DNA of 64,000 bases from Steromphala cineraria (GCA_916613615.1 OU744732.1:45189227-45253226); one strand, 5' to 3'; positions 36,942-49,975 are shown, counted from the stretch's first letter. Notes: a model not told the origin generated them from the sequence alone. Numbers and translations: made by a program.

Positions 36942-37334
36942 CACTACTCAAAAAAGTTAAGGAGCATTCAAGTAGTAATATCATTTACACTAAAACATTG
37001 TCAGCATGTCAAAGTTTTTTGTCTGACATTTAGTTAGCGATTTTTAAACTTCACAAATATCTTTTTTTTAATTTTTAAATTCATTTATTTTTTTATCACA
37101 TTTTTTTCAGAAAATGTTTTCATCAAGCTTTTCATTATCTTTGAAGAAACAAAGTAACCGAAGACAAGACTTAAATGTCTTGTTTCTGCCATTAATGCAC
37201 AATACAGAAACTGCGTCACTCTCAGTATTCTTGATAGTTTTTATTTCATGAAATACATAACTTTATCAATGCGCTGAGGTATTAAGTATATAGGGGACAA
37301 TGTACAAATATCCCTTAGGTTCTTTTGCGTAGTA
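36942..37334 (-). mobile_element. Tc1/mariner-like MITE (unit 2)
   Basis: This is the counterpart of 28848-29240 at the 8094-bp offset, with the same ends and interior. Confidence 0.7.
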
Positions 37335-38421
37335 TTATAAAGGAACAAATTTCAAAACCGAATAAAGGGGAAAGAGGAGGAGTGATATTAAAAACAATTG
37401 ATCATAACCAATTTTACTAATAATAAGAAATTCAGGTTAAAGTCTACGTTTATCTAATCTAAACAAAAACATATCATGTAAGCTACAGTTACGACATTCA
37501 CCGTACAAGATCTCATAAACAGTTATGTACCAATAATGGAATCATTAGTTCATACATAAAAGAACCATAATAACATTACCAAATACATCTTCCAAAATCC
37601 ACTAATTTTGCACGTAGTCCAACGCTTTCAACACAGACTTCGTCAACTAATGAATGTCCTGTGAGCAAACACGTGTTGAACGGAACCCTGAGAGCTTTCT
37701 TAATCTCTTGGTGAACAGAATGCATTATTCAAATCCCTTAGCACTTAAACCAGTACTTTGCTACACAAACGTCTTAAGAGCAGGGCTAGAACGGGAGTGA
37801 TTGATTGCCCTGAATATGCAAAGAGAGAAGACTTTATACCGAGAATAAAAGTTATTGAACGAAAGAGAAATAAAAATGAATAAAATACAATTTTGGTTAT
37901 GACGATAAAACATCCTAAGAAGGTGTTTAAGAATAAACCTTATTTTGATATGTTATGAAATTATGTATTCACAGTACAGGCCATATATTCTTCATTATCG
38001 AAATCATGTTTTCCACTTATGAATTTTTTGTTAAATGTTTCAGTGTTAAAACAATTTGATTTTTACAAAGATAATCGTGGATAAATTTATCAAGGGATAC
38101 ATTAAGATCTTGGTGATTCAATTCGACCTCCATTCTTTAAAGCATTTGCACATATGTTAAACTTGTATGACGTCATTCAAAGGAAAGAAAGGATTTAAAC
38201 ACGTTTCTCGTGCTATTATAAAAATCACAAGCAGAACTTCTGCATAAAGCAGATATTAGTACACGTTTCCATGTCAAATGAAAACCTCTTACATTATTGC
38301 CATAAGAGAATCTTATATAATGAAAATGCGAGCGCAACATTGGCTCTTATAAGAACGTTCGGTTTCACTCTTTTGCCGACTTCAAGATTGTTCCTGTACA
38401 TTACATTACACTGGCCATGCC

Positions 38422-38660
38422 GTGGAACACGGTGGTGTAGTGGTTGGCATGCTGATCTGACCTTGGTTAGAATCCCGGTGGAGACACCAACAACCGAACA
38501 CTGTGTTGTGGCAAGGTACTTCATCCACATTGCACTCATTTCACCCAGCTGTTCAACTGGATACCTGAACATAGGGATAGTACGGACCTATATGGTCGCG
38601 CGAGGCGCTTAGTAGCTGACCCGAAAGTACAATTCCTTCAGGGTTATAATAAACATGTAT
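38422..38660 (+). repeat. tRNA-derived SINE, complete
   Basis: The tRNA-like head has GGTGTAGTGGTTGGCATGCT and GGTTAGAATCCCGG. The body has GCACTCATTTCACCCAGCTG, GGATACCTGAACATAGG, a GGTCGCGCGAGGCGC block and GACCCGAAAGTACAATTCC. The tail is GGGTTATAATAAA. A diverged minus-strand copy lies at 50435-50712. The element spans the right edge of the tandem duplication. Confidence 0.75.
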
Positions 38661-41600
38661 TCGCCATGTGTATCGCCGTTGAGCAGTCTTGGACTTGTTA
38701 CTAGGCGTTAACATAAATATTAACATGTGCCATCAGAGAACGCTTCTTGACGTCAACGCAACAGCGTTTGGACGTCGCACACACTGTTTAGAAGATTTGA
38801 AACAGAGCTCTTCATCCATTATCTGGCATTGACCATTACACTGGAGAAACAAATCATACCCGGCTATTTAGCAACGAATGTCGTATAGTGTAGTGATAAG
38901 TGTCGGTTGTGGTCTCCTCTCAGAAGGCAACATAAGGATATTAAGCCTACACAAAACGTCAAGGAGATCAAAATTAATGAAACTATTTGGAGATTAGATG
39001 CTGAATTTGTCGTTTCGTTGTTCGATCTAAATTTTGCAGTTTACTATCTAGTTAATCATTTGTTAAAACAGTTACTTAACAAGTCGACAATATGCGAAGC
39101 AGATTTCAAACGTTGTCGGAGACATCCCCGATGAAAGTGCTGCTTCAAGACTTATGGCAATATATTCGTAACGTTACGTAAAGTAACGTCATCTGACGTT
39201 TGACAACGTCAATGCTGCGACGCGTACAAACATGCTTACATATCTCAGGATACCACGTGTGATGTTTACATTTAATTCATCAGTTGAATAAAGCCATCAT
39301 AAATTGCATTTGCCATTTAATTTTTAAGTCATCGACTGAAATTGCAAACTTAAACCAAGGTCGTGTTAGACTTTTTGATATTTCAAATTGTTTTATCCAG
39401 CAATTAAGAGGAATTAACAAATATACATGATTGATAAGACAGTAGAGTAAATTAAAATATTCTTAAATCGTTCATTCACCTCTTTTGGCGTTTGAGGTTC
39501 TTACATCTTTTAACAAACACCGAAGCTTAATCCAATCGAATTAAACTAATTGTGCGTAAGCTGTTTCTTATACATACGTATGAAGTCTTGCTTTTATAAA
39601 AAAATGTTTTTACAATTATTAGATGTTTCATAATTATTCAATCATGAAAACATAAAATGCATCTTATCATGATTCTTTTGCACAACAGATATGCGTGTTT
39701 TTTGAGAAAAACAAGTGAAAATGGAGATGATTGGATAGGTTCACAATCAATTCATACAATTCAAAACAAATCACGAGATGAAGTCAATGAAAGATTTTTC
39801 AAGTTATAAGAACAATTTAAAAACGTATTTTGTAACAAAGATGCAATCTTACAGATCAAGACAAAACCGTTCAAAGCACAGATGAAACGATTTGTGAAAA
39901 AAAAAAGAATTAAAAAGATATCTTTACTTACTTTTTGTTTACAAGCAGTCACAGTTGCATGCCATTCACTGTATGTTCTTGAAGACTGTATCAAACAGAT
40001 CCAATCATAAACTAAAATGTGTTGATTGCATTCTGATAAGCAGCTCTTTGATTGGTTGGCACGAAAACATTGCTATTTCTGGATGGAACTACCAAACAAT
40101 CGAACTTTTATGTGTAACCAGCAGCAGAGATGTTTGTCAAATCAATGGCAAAGACACCATACAACTTCCGCAGAGTCAAAGTAAAGATTAAATGATCGAC
40201 TAATACAAGGTTTTCTTAATGGAAGACCAGCAACTACAGAAATATCGAGATGTAATATTTGCCCTGCGATGCCTCTTGGTGGAATTAATCGTCCTTAAAG
40301 TGGTCGACAAGAATCTTTAGAGGAAAGTTTGGAAAAATACCCATACAATCAAAGAGCCCGTACATGCTTCTAAGGTTCTGGGTTTAATCGCTTTGTCAAT
40401 CAAACCCGCTGTTTAATTCAATTTCAATTCGAATCTTACAACATTCCTTCACGGAATGGCTTTCTGTCAAATGCAATTAGTCAGTTTTCAAAGAATGGAC
40501 AATGAGGATACGGGCCTTAAGGGTTGCCCCTGTCACATCGGCAGCAAATTAAAGTATAGAAATAAAAATAATTGACAATGATAACTGTAATCTTCAAGAG
40601 CTCACAAACAACTTCTTGAACATTTATTCGCTTTATTGGATAGCTTCCGGTTATCATCTTTTGCCCCTCGGTCACAAAGAAATTGATTTGATTATGGATA
40701 AGGAAGATCAATATTAAAAGTGACGGGCTTTTAATATGTTATTTCATTTTATTTAAGAATAACACTTGAAATCAAATTAATTGGAAAAGAGCGTATTTGA
40801 GTCTTGCAATGATCTTTACATCAAAAATAGAAATATCACCAACTGTTTCAATATGATAGACATATAGAAGTATAAATATCATTAAAATACAAATTCTACA
40901 ACTTCTATACAAATGATGATACAAAGTTATTCCGTCTTTATATTCCTACACAAATATATATGATAAATTCCTTTTTTCAGTCAACATCTAACAACTTAGA
41001 GAAAAAAAGATGAAACATTGATCTCATTAACGGGGCCTTTAAAGAAGTTTGTAAAGCGTCTAATCAATCCTGTTTTCAATACATTAAGCAAACTATATGT
41101 TCCCTCAATGTGACATTTTCACACGATATAATGAGACTGATCATCAATAAACTAATAATCACATTCACATATAAAGCGCATGTACGCACATACAGATAAT
41201 ACAGTACGATTCTACAGGTGAGGTCACTCACATCAGAATTTTAATATAATATCGAGAGCAAGAAAAGTCAATATGACAAGACACATCTGTAAGTGATTGA
41301 ACAGAGCTGTAAATGGTGGCACACAGAATTAATTGATTTAGGCATCTGATTAAATTTTGTCAATAGGGGTGAATTTGTTTATTCAGATTGATGGTAATAG
41401 TTCAGTTGAGGATAACTTTATTTCATTACCAAGGATAATGCTCACTGCTTCGGTTATATATTTCAATAAATGTAGCTATGACAAGAGAATACTGATCCAA
41501 TCTCCATTAATAGCCCTCAAGAGTTGTCAAAACATTAGTGTGTAACACATTTTGCAATATAGCATCCTTTTAAGATAATAATGACAAATAGAGTGGCTTG

Positions 41601-42913
41601 AAATGGATTTCCAAGTTTGTTAACCAAGGTCTAATTATACAATAATTTCTATAAAAAATCTTCTTGATCACTATAACTCTAAACAATTAACAGGTAGTCG
41701 TCACTAAATCGTCTATTTTGTTGTTGCTGTCTTGAATAAACACTATCGATGTGTTATTGTGAAACAATAACATTAGATTAAATGCACGAATTTCAAAGCA
41801 ATCTATTTTAGCGATTAGATATCGATGCCACAATAGCTAAGCATTAGGGTATAAAACCTGCGTGCAATAAATAGAAGTCAAGCCATAGCCACTGACAAAT
41901 GATTTGTGACCTTCTTTCTTCAAGTCCAAACATGATGAGAAATAGGTCACAGTTAATAAACTAAGCGAACAAATGTTATTATCTGAAATTCGGAAGCAAA
42001 TGACAGCAGTGACAGATGAAATGTCACATTGTCAATCTATAAGGCATCCGAAATGAGAATTTTATACATCACGGCACTTATAAGTGTCTAAGAGCTTCCA
42101 TTTGATTGAAGGGACAATGCCAGAGATTTCATTAACACCTGATTTTGAGAATAATCAACGGGGGCCTTGCCAAATGTGTTTTGCCTTAAAATGAATTTGA
42201 ACTGCTATTTTTGGAATATATATTTCTGACTGTGAAATTGGTTACTTTATTTATAACTGAACTTCAGATATGGTTTTCGTTTAATTAAATGCTTTGTAGT
42301 AGAAAAAATAAATAGTAAGGGATTTATGGATGATCAACTTCATTATTGGTACGTTTTACAGTAGAGAAGTTGATAATCCAAAAAAATCCTTACCTTCTTG
42401 ATATTCCCAACTTTGAAAATGACTCTCAAACAAATAATTGAAGTAGATTGTAAATAGATGAAGGTGAACGAAGTGGATCCGAAGTATTGAATTAGTTCGC
42501 CTTTTTTGTTTGGTTATATTTTTATCTCTTTATTATTTATTTTTATTATTTTATCTCTATTTGCAGAATGATGACGATTTTATAAAAGCCAATACATGAA
42601 TTTGGATTGTAAGATCACAACTTGGTAAACCGTATACACACAATATATGCATCTGATCTGCTTCGTAGAAAAAATTATTGTCTTTATGATTGAATGTTAA
42701 AATAAACTCGTTGGTATAATGAATGAATGAATGAATAGAAACTATTATGTTTATGAACATGTTCCATTGTTTTTTAGCTACTTACAGTAATTATCTATGG
42801 ACATAGCTATTCAATGTACTATTGTGTATTTGCAATTGTGAAATTAAAATACACATTTTCACTGAGTGAAATAACATGCTATTGTTCCCGGTAAAATAAC
42901 ACGGTCCATTATA
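38661..42913. other. AT-rich non-coding DNA
   Basis: No transposon or RNA gene was identified. Frames at 38907-39134, 39761-39994, 39955-40191, 40517-40711 and 41357-41545 lack coding features. A (GAAT)n run lies at 42718-42736. Confidence 0.35.
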
Positions 42914-42954
42914 TGACGTCATTGTTGACGTCCATAAACCATAGGATGACGTCA
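42914..42954. promoter_or_regulatory. Cluster of CRE-like palindromes
   Basis: TGACGTCA lies at 42914-42921 and 42947-42954 (33 bp apart), with TGACGTCC at 42926-42933 between them. There is no adjacent gene. It may be part of an unrecognised repeat. Confidence 0.35.
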
Positions 42955-44252
42955 TTAAATGATCACGATTAAGTGTATATTTACGTGTATTATTAAGTCA
43001 TTTACGAATGTTTGCATTGTTTTGTGAATTAAGATTTCTTTCATTTGACATAACTCGTCAAATATAGCCTACGTTCCAAAATCGTTGAATAAATAAAAAA
43101 GGATACTTTTTTTAATATGCACAGGGTTTTCAACGAGAAATGACAAATATCTGCTACATATCTTGACATGCGAATTCCATGTGCGCTGATTTTTACTTAT
43201 ATACCAAAAGGTTTTGACGTTGTTTTTCGTCCAGAAATGAGAACCCCTCTAAACAGATCCTGACATCCTGACATTTAAGATGTTAAGCATACGTTGTTTC
43301 ACGAAGAACCAAAACAACCTGCTGTTATTTTCTGTCTCACCGATATCCTGTTGTGTCTTTATAAAAACGAGGACGATCGATTGCTTGTCTTTTTCTGTCA
43401 CGACAAAGACATGGGGACATGCATTGTTTTTTTGAAAACACAGTCAGCTCAACCTTTCGTATTCAGCAGTCGTTCAACCTTGAAACAACATCCTCTATTC
43501 CACACTTTTAATTTACTGTTGATTGAATATGAAATGAGCTTTTATATATATTTTTTTCAACTCTGATATATATATACTTGTATATAATGCTGTGCTTGCT
43601 AAATATCATGTAAAAGAAATCGATGGGAACAATGAATTGAGAAAAAATCATCAAATAACATAAAAATCCTTGTTGAAATGTCGTGAACAAGACTAAAGTG
43701 AATATCAAGTCACTTATTCACCGTCTTTGTGACGAGAACATTATTTCTACTAACCAGAAGTAAATTAGTTTTGATAGGGTTAGTTTCAGTATATAGATTG
43801 GTTCTTGCTTTCTGAGTGACAGAAAATCCATCATATTATCAATTTGGACGAATATATGTTTTTTCTTCGTACAACGCCTAAATTGCTTAGTAAAGTATTG
43901 ACATTGCGCTTTTGGATAAGAATTAAATGTAATACTATTGAAAGGTTTTTTGATTTTCAATCTGGAAATTCGCCATGCTTTTATAATCTAATATTTGTAA
44001 AGGTTAAAAGCAAGTATCTGCTTTTCAATATCTCAATTTTTTTTCATTCCTTCATATATAGATACCGATGCAGAGGGTCTTTTGTACCTAATGTTTATAT
44101 AAACTTAATGAGAGTTTTTAGATTTAGGTTAAATAATTTTTTTGGTTGGAATGTAGATTCAGGTTGTGATTATTTTCGAGACATTGAGTCATTCAATGAT
44201 TGAATTGAAGGTTGTAAAGTAAATTCCCAATTGTTTGGTATTAACCAAACTT
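42955..44252. other. Non-coding DNA with two unassigned open frames
   Basis: Plus-strand frames at 43294-43566 (90 codons) and 43844-44203 (119 codons, TTG start) are open. They are rich in Phe, Ile, Leu and Tyr as expected of AT-rich chance frames. The first has a slightly better composition. Neither matches a known family by eye. Confidence 0.3.
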
Positions 44253-44586
44253 TTAAAGGGGCAGTAGCACGTTTTTTGATATTTTTTATTCTACATTTTT
44301 CATTAATAATAGTATGTAAATGCTTAATGTATTATTTTGAAAGTGTCAAAAATCTCAAAACACAAGCCAATCATTCATAGTCAGAGGACAAAGTATGAAG
44401 ATTAACATATAATCCATTGTGAACGCCTTTAATTCATTTTGTGTAAGAAAAGGGAATCGCATGGCTAAACTTTACATTATATAATTGAATTTAGTTTAAA
44501 GACATTGTCTTTCAACTGGAACCATTAATTTTCATGTTCCTGACATCACCTTATATTCCCCCTAAAACATGCTACTGCCCCTTTAA
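44253..44586 (-). mobile_element. TTAA-flanked MITE (GGGGCAGTAGCACG family), complete
   Basis: It is bounded by TTAA at 44253-44256 and 44583-44586. The left end AAAGGGGCAGTAGCACGTTTT is inverted at the right (ATGCTACTGCCCCTTT). The interior is homologous in reverse to 55175-55538 (GTGTCAAAAATCTCA, AGTCAGAGGACAAAG). Confidence 0.85.
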
Positions 44587-44856
44587 GGGGAAACCTTGTC
44601 TCAGCTCAAGAACATATTTTAACTGTTCTAGTACACGGAAATTCTTTCTTATTTTCTTCCTTGGATCAATTTGAGGTTATTGCTATTAGTATAGCCAGCA
44701 GTGTTTCAGTAGATAGTATTTTGTACATAAAAGCTTCCTGGTAGACATGATTCAAACCTTTTTGCGTAATTGGGTCGATTAGGAAGAATGAAGGCTTTGA
44801 TATATATGCAATGACGGGTGCAATTAAGAGTTGTTTGTCTATAACTGTACCTTACC

Positions 44857-45089
44857 TTAAAGGGGCAGTAGCATAAAGTAAGTTGAACATAAGTTGATGT
44901 CAGGAAAATAAAAATAAATGGTTACAATTGAAAGACTTAAACTAAATGAAGCAGTATCACATATATAATCTAAAGTTCAGACATGCATTTCCTTTTTCTT
45001 ACAAAAAATTAATTAAAGATGTTTACATAGAAATGGCCGCCTGTGGAGTTAATGTGAACCTTTATAATTTATTTTCTGACTATGGATAC
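44857..45089 (+). mobile_element. TTAA-flanked MITE, 3'-truncated
   Basis: It starts TTAAAGGGGCAGTAGCA and follows the 55175 copy through ATGTCAGGAAAAT and CCTTTTTCTTAC. Homology is lost after GACTATGGATACC, and the right terminal repeat is absent. Confidence 0.7.
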
Positions 45090-45216
45090 CATCTTTTCTT
45101 ATCTCGATAAAAAAACGACATTTCCCTCAAAAAGAAATTCTTGTTCAAAAGTCCCTTGATTAAATTTCATGATTCAAAAACATCATGACGTACAAATAAA
45201 CCGCCGGTGAATGTAA

Positions 45217-45330
45217 TTACTTTACAAACTTCGAAATTGGAAAGGAAAACACAATTAATGAGATCAAAATTACAATTTCAGTTACTTTAACGACAGAGGC
45301 GTCAGAACTCGCGTTGATATTTTCTTCCAT
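45217..45330 (-). CDS. Candidate first exon with a membrane segment
   Basis: On the minus strand, ATG at 45328-45330 in a good context (CAAGATGG) opens 37 codons to a TAA at 45217-45219. The start is MEENINASSDASVVKVTEIV, containing an NAS glycosylation sequon, followed by a hydrophobic stretch ILISLIVFSFPI. A GTAAAG about nine bases before the stop could be a splice donor. A short polar N-terminus with a sequon before a hydrophobic helix resembles the start of some receptors. That is only an analogy, and nothing downstream confirms it. AT-rich chance frames can look similar. Confidence 0.25.
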   Translation of the reverse strand: MEENINASSDASVVKVTEIVILISLIVFSFPISKFVK

Positions 45331-47420
45331 CTTGATTCAAAGTAAACATTTAATTAAATAAAATGATTGAATGGCTTCTGAGGAAATATTCCCACTTTCC
45401 CTGGCAACATGTTGACTCCTGATTTCGAAGAAACGTGCTTTTCCTAATCTAGCTGTTTAACTTTGTGGCTATTTATGTTTTTCTTAAACATGTGCAATCA
45501 AATCGAAATTAACTGCTCTTCTCAGGCAAAATAAAAGAAAGAAATGTTTTTATGATGTTTTTTTTTGTGTCAGAAAAATGTCATTTATTTTGCCAAAGGT
45601 ATTAGATAAGAGAAATTTTAAGCTTCGAATCCAAAACTTCTAGTTCACGTATGTAATGGGCATGCCTATAGTTACGTTATCGCCAGTATGTAGCTCAAAG
45701 ATATATCCTAGTCACATTTTATATTATTTCATATCATTGGGAATCATGCCATGATTATATACCTCATGCAAGTAGGACAGTAACATTCAAGGAAAAAGAG
45801 ATAAAAGAATTTCGAGATCTCAAGAGAATAGTTCCATTGAATTAGTTTAACTAATGAGAAATATTATGTTCAAAGTTTCTGAAGCTAGGCGTCTAAATTA
45901 CTGAATATGGCCGACGGTTGCGTGAAAAAGAAACATAGAATAAACAAGAAAACTTTTGAGTAGATGATTATCAGTTTCGTTGAACAGTTTTATTGTCGAA
46001 TTGGTATTACAATTTGCATTATCTTCAGTCCCCTTCAACTAAAAGTGTCTTATAACTTATGGTAAAAACTGCTTTGCATATTTGTAATTGCTCTGTGTAG
46101 ACTATTGTTATTTGGTTTATTCATTCAAGGACACTTTAAATTTCCATTATTTGTTATTTACGTAAGATGTCATGCTATTTCAAACTTAAACAGTGAGTGG
46201 AGTCATAAATCCAATAAAGTTGTACAACTTGTTAGCTTTAAAATGTGAATAGCGCGAACGAAGCATTTTCCCAAATATGTCATTTTTCGATTTTTCAAAC
46301 TTCCTTTTTTTCTGATCTCTTCGATGGTTTTTTATCACCTGGCATTGTACAATTATAACAGACCAGATGTTTTGGTTTTCCATCTTTTCTTATAAATTCA
46401 CAATGTTAAGAATTTCATCTCAGAAAATTCATTTCATTGGCACATGACTTAAATAAAGATCAATGTATTATCGAATAGCAGTATATCGTCTTTGTCACTG
46501 CGTAGAATAACTGAACATAGAAACATATGTATCAGCTTATTGTTAATGACTTTGCAGACGAAATTCGCAATTTACAACTTCCTTATTTGAAAATTTAATA
46601 TGTTGGACATTGTAAAATATAAAGACACGTAACTGCATATTTGCCTTTGTTTTGTTGTAAAAGTAGAACATGAAGTGGAAATATGTACGAGTTTCATCTA
46701 AATATATATTTTACAATTTGAAAACGAATTAAATGATTACTAATTAATTAAATTAATTAATATTAATTTAACAAGTATCATTATTATCAGTATTATTAAA
46801 TTATATTAATTTGGTTTTGTTAAAGCACCATACCTATAAAGTAAATTATCAAATTATTCCCGAGATAAGATTGCTTTTGCCTAAATGGGAGTTAAGTAGT
46901 CTGTTTAATAAAAGATTAGATTAACCTGAGTCTGATTCGTTAAGAACGGCTGTTCTAGCTCCCTCATTACATTACAATTGTGACTTCTGATGTGAAATGT
47001 GTAACACTAGTTTGATATTGCTGGTGATTTAACTTTTTCTTATCCTAATTGCCTATCAAGAAGTATGCAGTACATTTCTAATTTAATGTAGGATGATATA
47101 GTACAGTACATTACGAAAAAGGAAACTGGCACTTTATTGCATCGTTTAGAATATCAGCTCAATATAGATACTTCACTAAATACAAACGTAACATATGAAG
47201 CAATGAAATCATCAATATTTTATAACACCATGATACTTTTTCAGAATACCAAGTTTAAAGTACTACTTTTTAAATGTGTTACTTATTTAAGTGAAACGAT
47301 TGCACGTAAATATGTCCTAGCAATAAATCCTTTCCAAGTTCTTTCAGAAAGGGGGTAATCATTTGAAATTATTCTGCCTTATTGATAATCGTGTAGCTTC
47401 CTATCACACTTCACGTAAAG
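45331..47420. other. AT-rich non-coding DNA
   Basis: It includes a TTAATTAA-type simple stretch near 46736-46775. The frames at 46186-46383 and 47137-47358 have no supporting features. Confidence 0.35.
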
Positions 47421-47860
47421 CACATTTGGCTCAGCCCTATGCAGAAAAAAAGAATGATGAATTGGTACAACCGGGATACAGTTATAGTGAATGATATCCA
47501 AAATCAACAAAAAGTAAGAATTGTTATCCAATATCAGTATATATTCAAGTTCATATCGATACAAATTTTAAAATCTTTTAAGACTTGACAGTGAGTACTC
47601 ATGAGTGGCAATCATGCACAAAACAAAATAGATCTGTGTTCCATTTGGAAAAGGGGATGAGGCGATAAGTGCATTAATTGAAATGTCTAAGACATAAAAA
47701 CGAATTTTATGGGTTTGGTGCTATTACATGTATTTCGAAACCAACTTAAAAAATCCGATCCTAATGGTGTTTTTAAATATGGAGTTGTTATGTTTTGGGA
47801 GGTTGCTCGGAAACCCATCATATGGGGATACACATTTGGCTCAGCCCTATGCAGAAAAAA
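47421..47860 (+). repeat. 330-bp module bounded by 30-bp exact direct repeats
   Basis: CACATTTGGCTCAGCCCTAT followed by GCAGAAAAAA occurs at 47421-47450 and again at 47831-47860. Between them, 47461-47829 is homologous in the same orientation to 51170-51500, with an extra piece of about 55 bp near 47710-47780. The short open frames at 47687-47987 fall in this repeat and are not genes. Confidence 0.75.
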
Positions 47861-48175
47861 GGTTCCCACTGGAGATAAATGTCTTGTTGCTTGTAACAAG
47901 TCAGTCCACCATTCAAAGGCATTATTAGCACAATCTATCGATAAACGAAAACTCTCGGAAACGGAAATAAGCGTGAATATTCTTTGAAAAATTCAAAAAA
48001 AAAAATGGATTACTAAAAGCTTCAATCGATATTTTGTTATCGCTTGGGCATATTTGAATTGCATAGTATTTAGTTAGCTATATTAAGTATTTAGTTTTCT
48101 TACAGCAGTTATCATGTTCAGCCAAAGGATAACCACTCAAATGAGTATATAGATAGTATAGCTTAATAGTATAGC

Positions 48176-48528
48176 TTAAAGGGGCAGTAGTACGTTTTTG
48201 ATAATTTAATATTTTTAATTTTTTCTGATAATTGTAAGTTAATGCTAAATGTATTATTTTGACAGTGTCAAAAATCTCATTACACAGGCCAATCATCCAT
48301 AGTCAGAGGACAAAGTTTGAAGATTCACATAAAATCCATTGGCGGCCATTTAGTGTGAACACCTTTAATTCATCTTGTGTAAGAAAAAGGAATTGGCTAA
48401 ACATTATGTTATATATTTGAATTGTTACTGCTCCCTTTAGTTTAAATGCATTGTCTTTCAATTGGAACAATTAGTTTTCATTTTCCTCACCTTATATTCC
48501 CCCTAAAAACGTGCTACTGCCCCTTTAA
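48176..48528 (-). mobile_element. TTAA-flanked MITE (GGGGCAGTAGCACG family), complete
   Basis: TTAA lies at 48176-48179 and 48525-48528. The left end is AAAGGGGCAGTAGTACGTTTT and the right end is AACGTGCTACTGCCCCTTT. The interior matches 44253-44586 in the same orientation, with an extra GGCGGCCATTTAGTGTGAAC section. Confidence 0.85.
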
Positions 48529-49362
48529 AGGACTGATACAAAGTAACATAGACCTTCACTTCACCAAAACATCGATTTCAATTAGTTTTCCTAAAAAGGA
48601 CAGGTATCACTGGCTATACAGGTTTATAGGAATTAGGTTATTTAGCATTATATTCTAAAATATGTAGATATAGAGTTGTAACAGTCAGTGCTTGCAATTG
48701 TGTATTTTCTGAAGTTTTTGGTTCAAAATCCGCATGGTATGATACAAGAAGTTGTATTCTTGCAGCTCAGGTGATCAAAATGCAAACTTAATATCATGCA
48801 TTTCCTTCATTGTTATTGTTATTATTACATAAACGAACTTCCGATAAGACTGGTTAATTATTTTGAGCAAATCAAGATTTCCAAATCTTGACTGAGTAAA
48901 GCCCTACGAATAACAAAATAAAGAAATCTTTCGGTAGAATTAGTTTCTCGTTTTTTTTTAACCTTTTCAAAATGTATCTTAAAGAAGTGTTTTTCTGAGA
49001 ACGATTTTCTTATAATGTGTTTCTGGTTTCAATCTCTAAAAGACTTCCCATGACATTTTAGAGGAACTTTTTTCTATATAATAATGCATTTTCCCTGCAT
49101 GCTTATTGTATTGGTGACTCATGGAGTACCTCTCACAGTGGGAGTTTCGTTGAAATACGAAGCATTTGTATGGAGGTGGTGGTTTTCTTTCTATTTAGTT
49201 TACAAAACCACTTAAAGAAAATGTTCGTGCCTAACATTACGTTTTTCTTAAACGATTTTCCAAAAGCATATCATAATTGAGCTCATCTATAGCTACTTGT
49301 CGTGCTAAAAGATTTAGGATTTTATCTTTAAGATGTTATTTTATACTATTCACCATGTTTTA

Positions 49363-49874
49363 TACTACTTAAAAGAATCTAAGGAATATTGTATATTGGC
49401 CCTTGTACACTAAATAATCAAGCGCATGGTTAAATTTATGTATTTCATTAAATAAACACTATCATGCTGACATATTGGAATCAATTACTGAGAGTGATGC
49501 AGTTTCTGTACTGACCTTTGATGGCAGAAACAAAGCAGGGGTCATAAATAAGGTCACATGACGTCAGATGGCATAAGTTCAAAAAGACACAGTTTTGTCT
49601 GACTTCATTGCTTTGAAAGTTATATCTCTGGTAGTCAATCGCACTTAATTTAGACATTTCCCCTAGGAAAATTTATCAAAAATTTAAGAACCCCAAAACT
49701 GATACAATTTTCAAAAACTCTTGAAATTTTCGAAATCATTAGCCCCAGGTCAAGTTTGCTTTTGGGAAAGACCAAACCTTCAAACAAATCATTATATTTT
49801 TGAGCTGCAGACATTTAGAGTTGGTGCAAATGATAATTAGTACTTGAGTGTTCCTTAAATTCCTTTGTGTAGTG
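49363..49874 (+). mobile_element. Tc1/mariner-like MITE, about 510 bp
   Basis: It begins TACTACTTAAAAGAATCTAAG and ends TTAAATTCCTTTGTGTAGTG, giving imperfect inverted ends. The interior ACTGAGAGTGATGCAGTTTC and ATGGCAGAAAC are shared in reverse with 28848-29240. It also holds a TGACGTCA near 49560. There is no transposase. Confidence 0.7.
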
Positions 49875-49975
49875 TTAAACATATCAAGTTGAGAAAAATC
49901 TTTTAATGAACATAATCATATCCTGCCTTTATCAATATATAGAGGCTATCTGTCTTTTCTTGACTAATATCATGT

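Larger units (their letters stand above)
30443..38515 (+). repeat. Tandem segmental duplication, unit 2
   Basis: This is the head-to-tail copy of 21558-30421. It is shorter by roughly 0.8 kb because it lacks the MULE-type MITE, most of the second-family TTAA MITE, about 270 bp after 33430 and about 75 bp near 30945. It has its own additions near 32560-32940 and a second copy of a roughly 180-bp motif at 31850-32110. From about 34070 to 38515 it is almost identical to unit 1. Confidence 0.95.

Noticed and set aside
43844..44203. 119-codon plus frame as a gene
   Set aside because: It has a TTG start, AT-driven composition rich in Phe, Ile and Tyr, no domain and no splice context.
47687..47987. 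Overlapping frames of 66-92 codons on both strands
   Set aside because: They lie in the duplicated 330-bp module and its 30-bp direct repeat, and the second module copy does not keep the frames.
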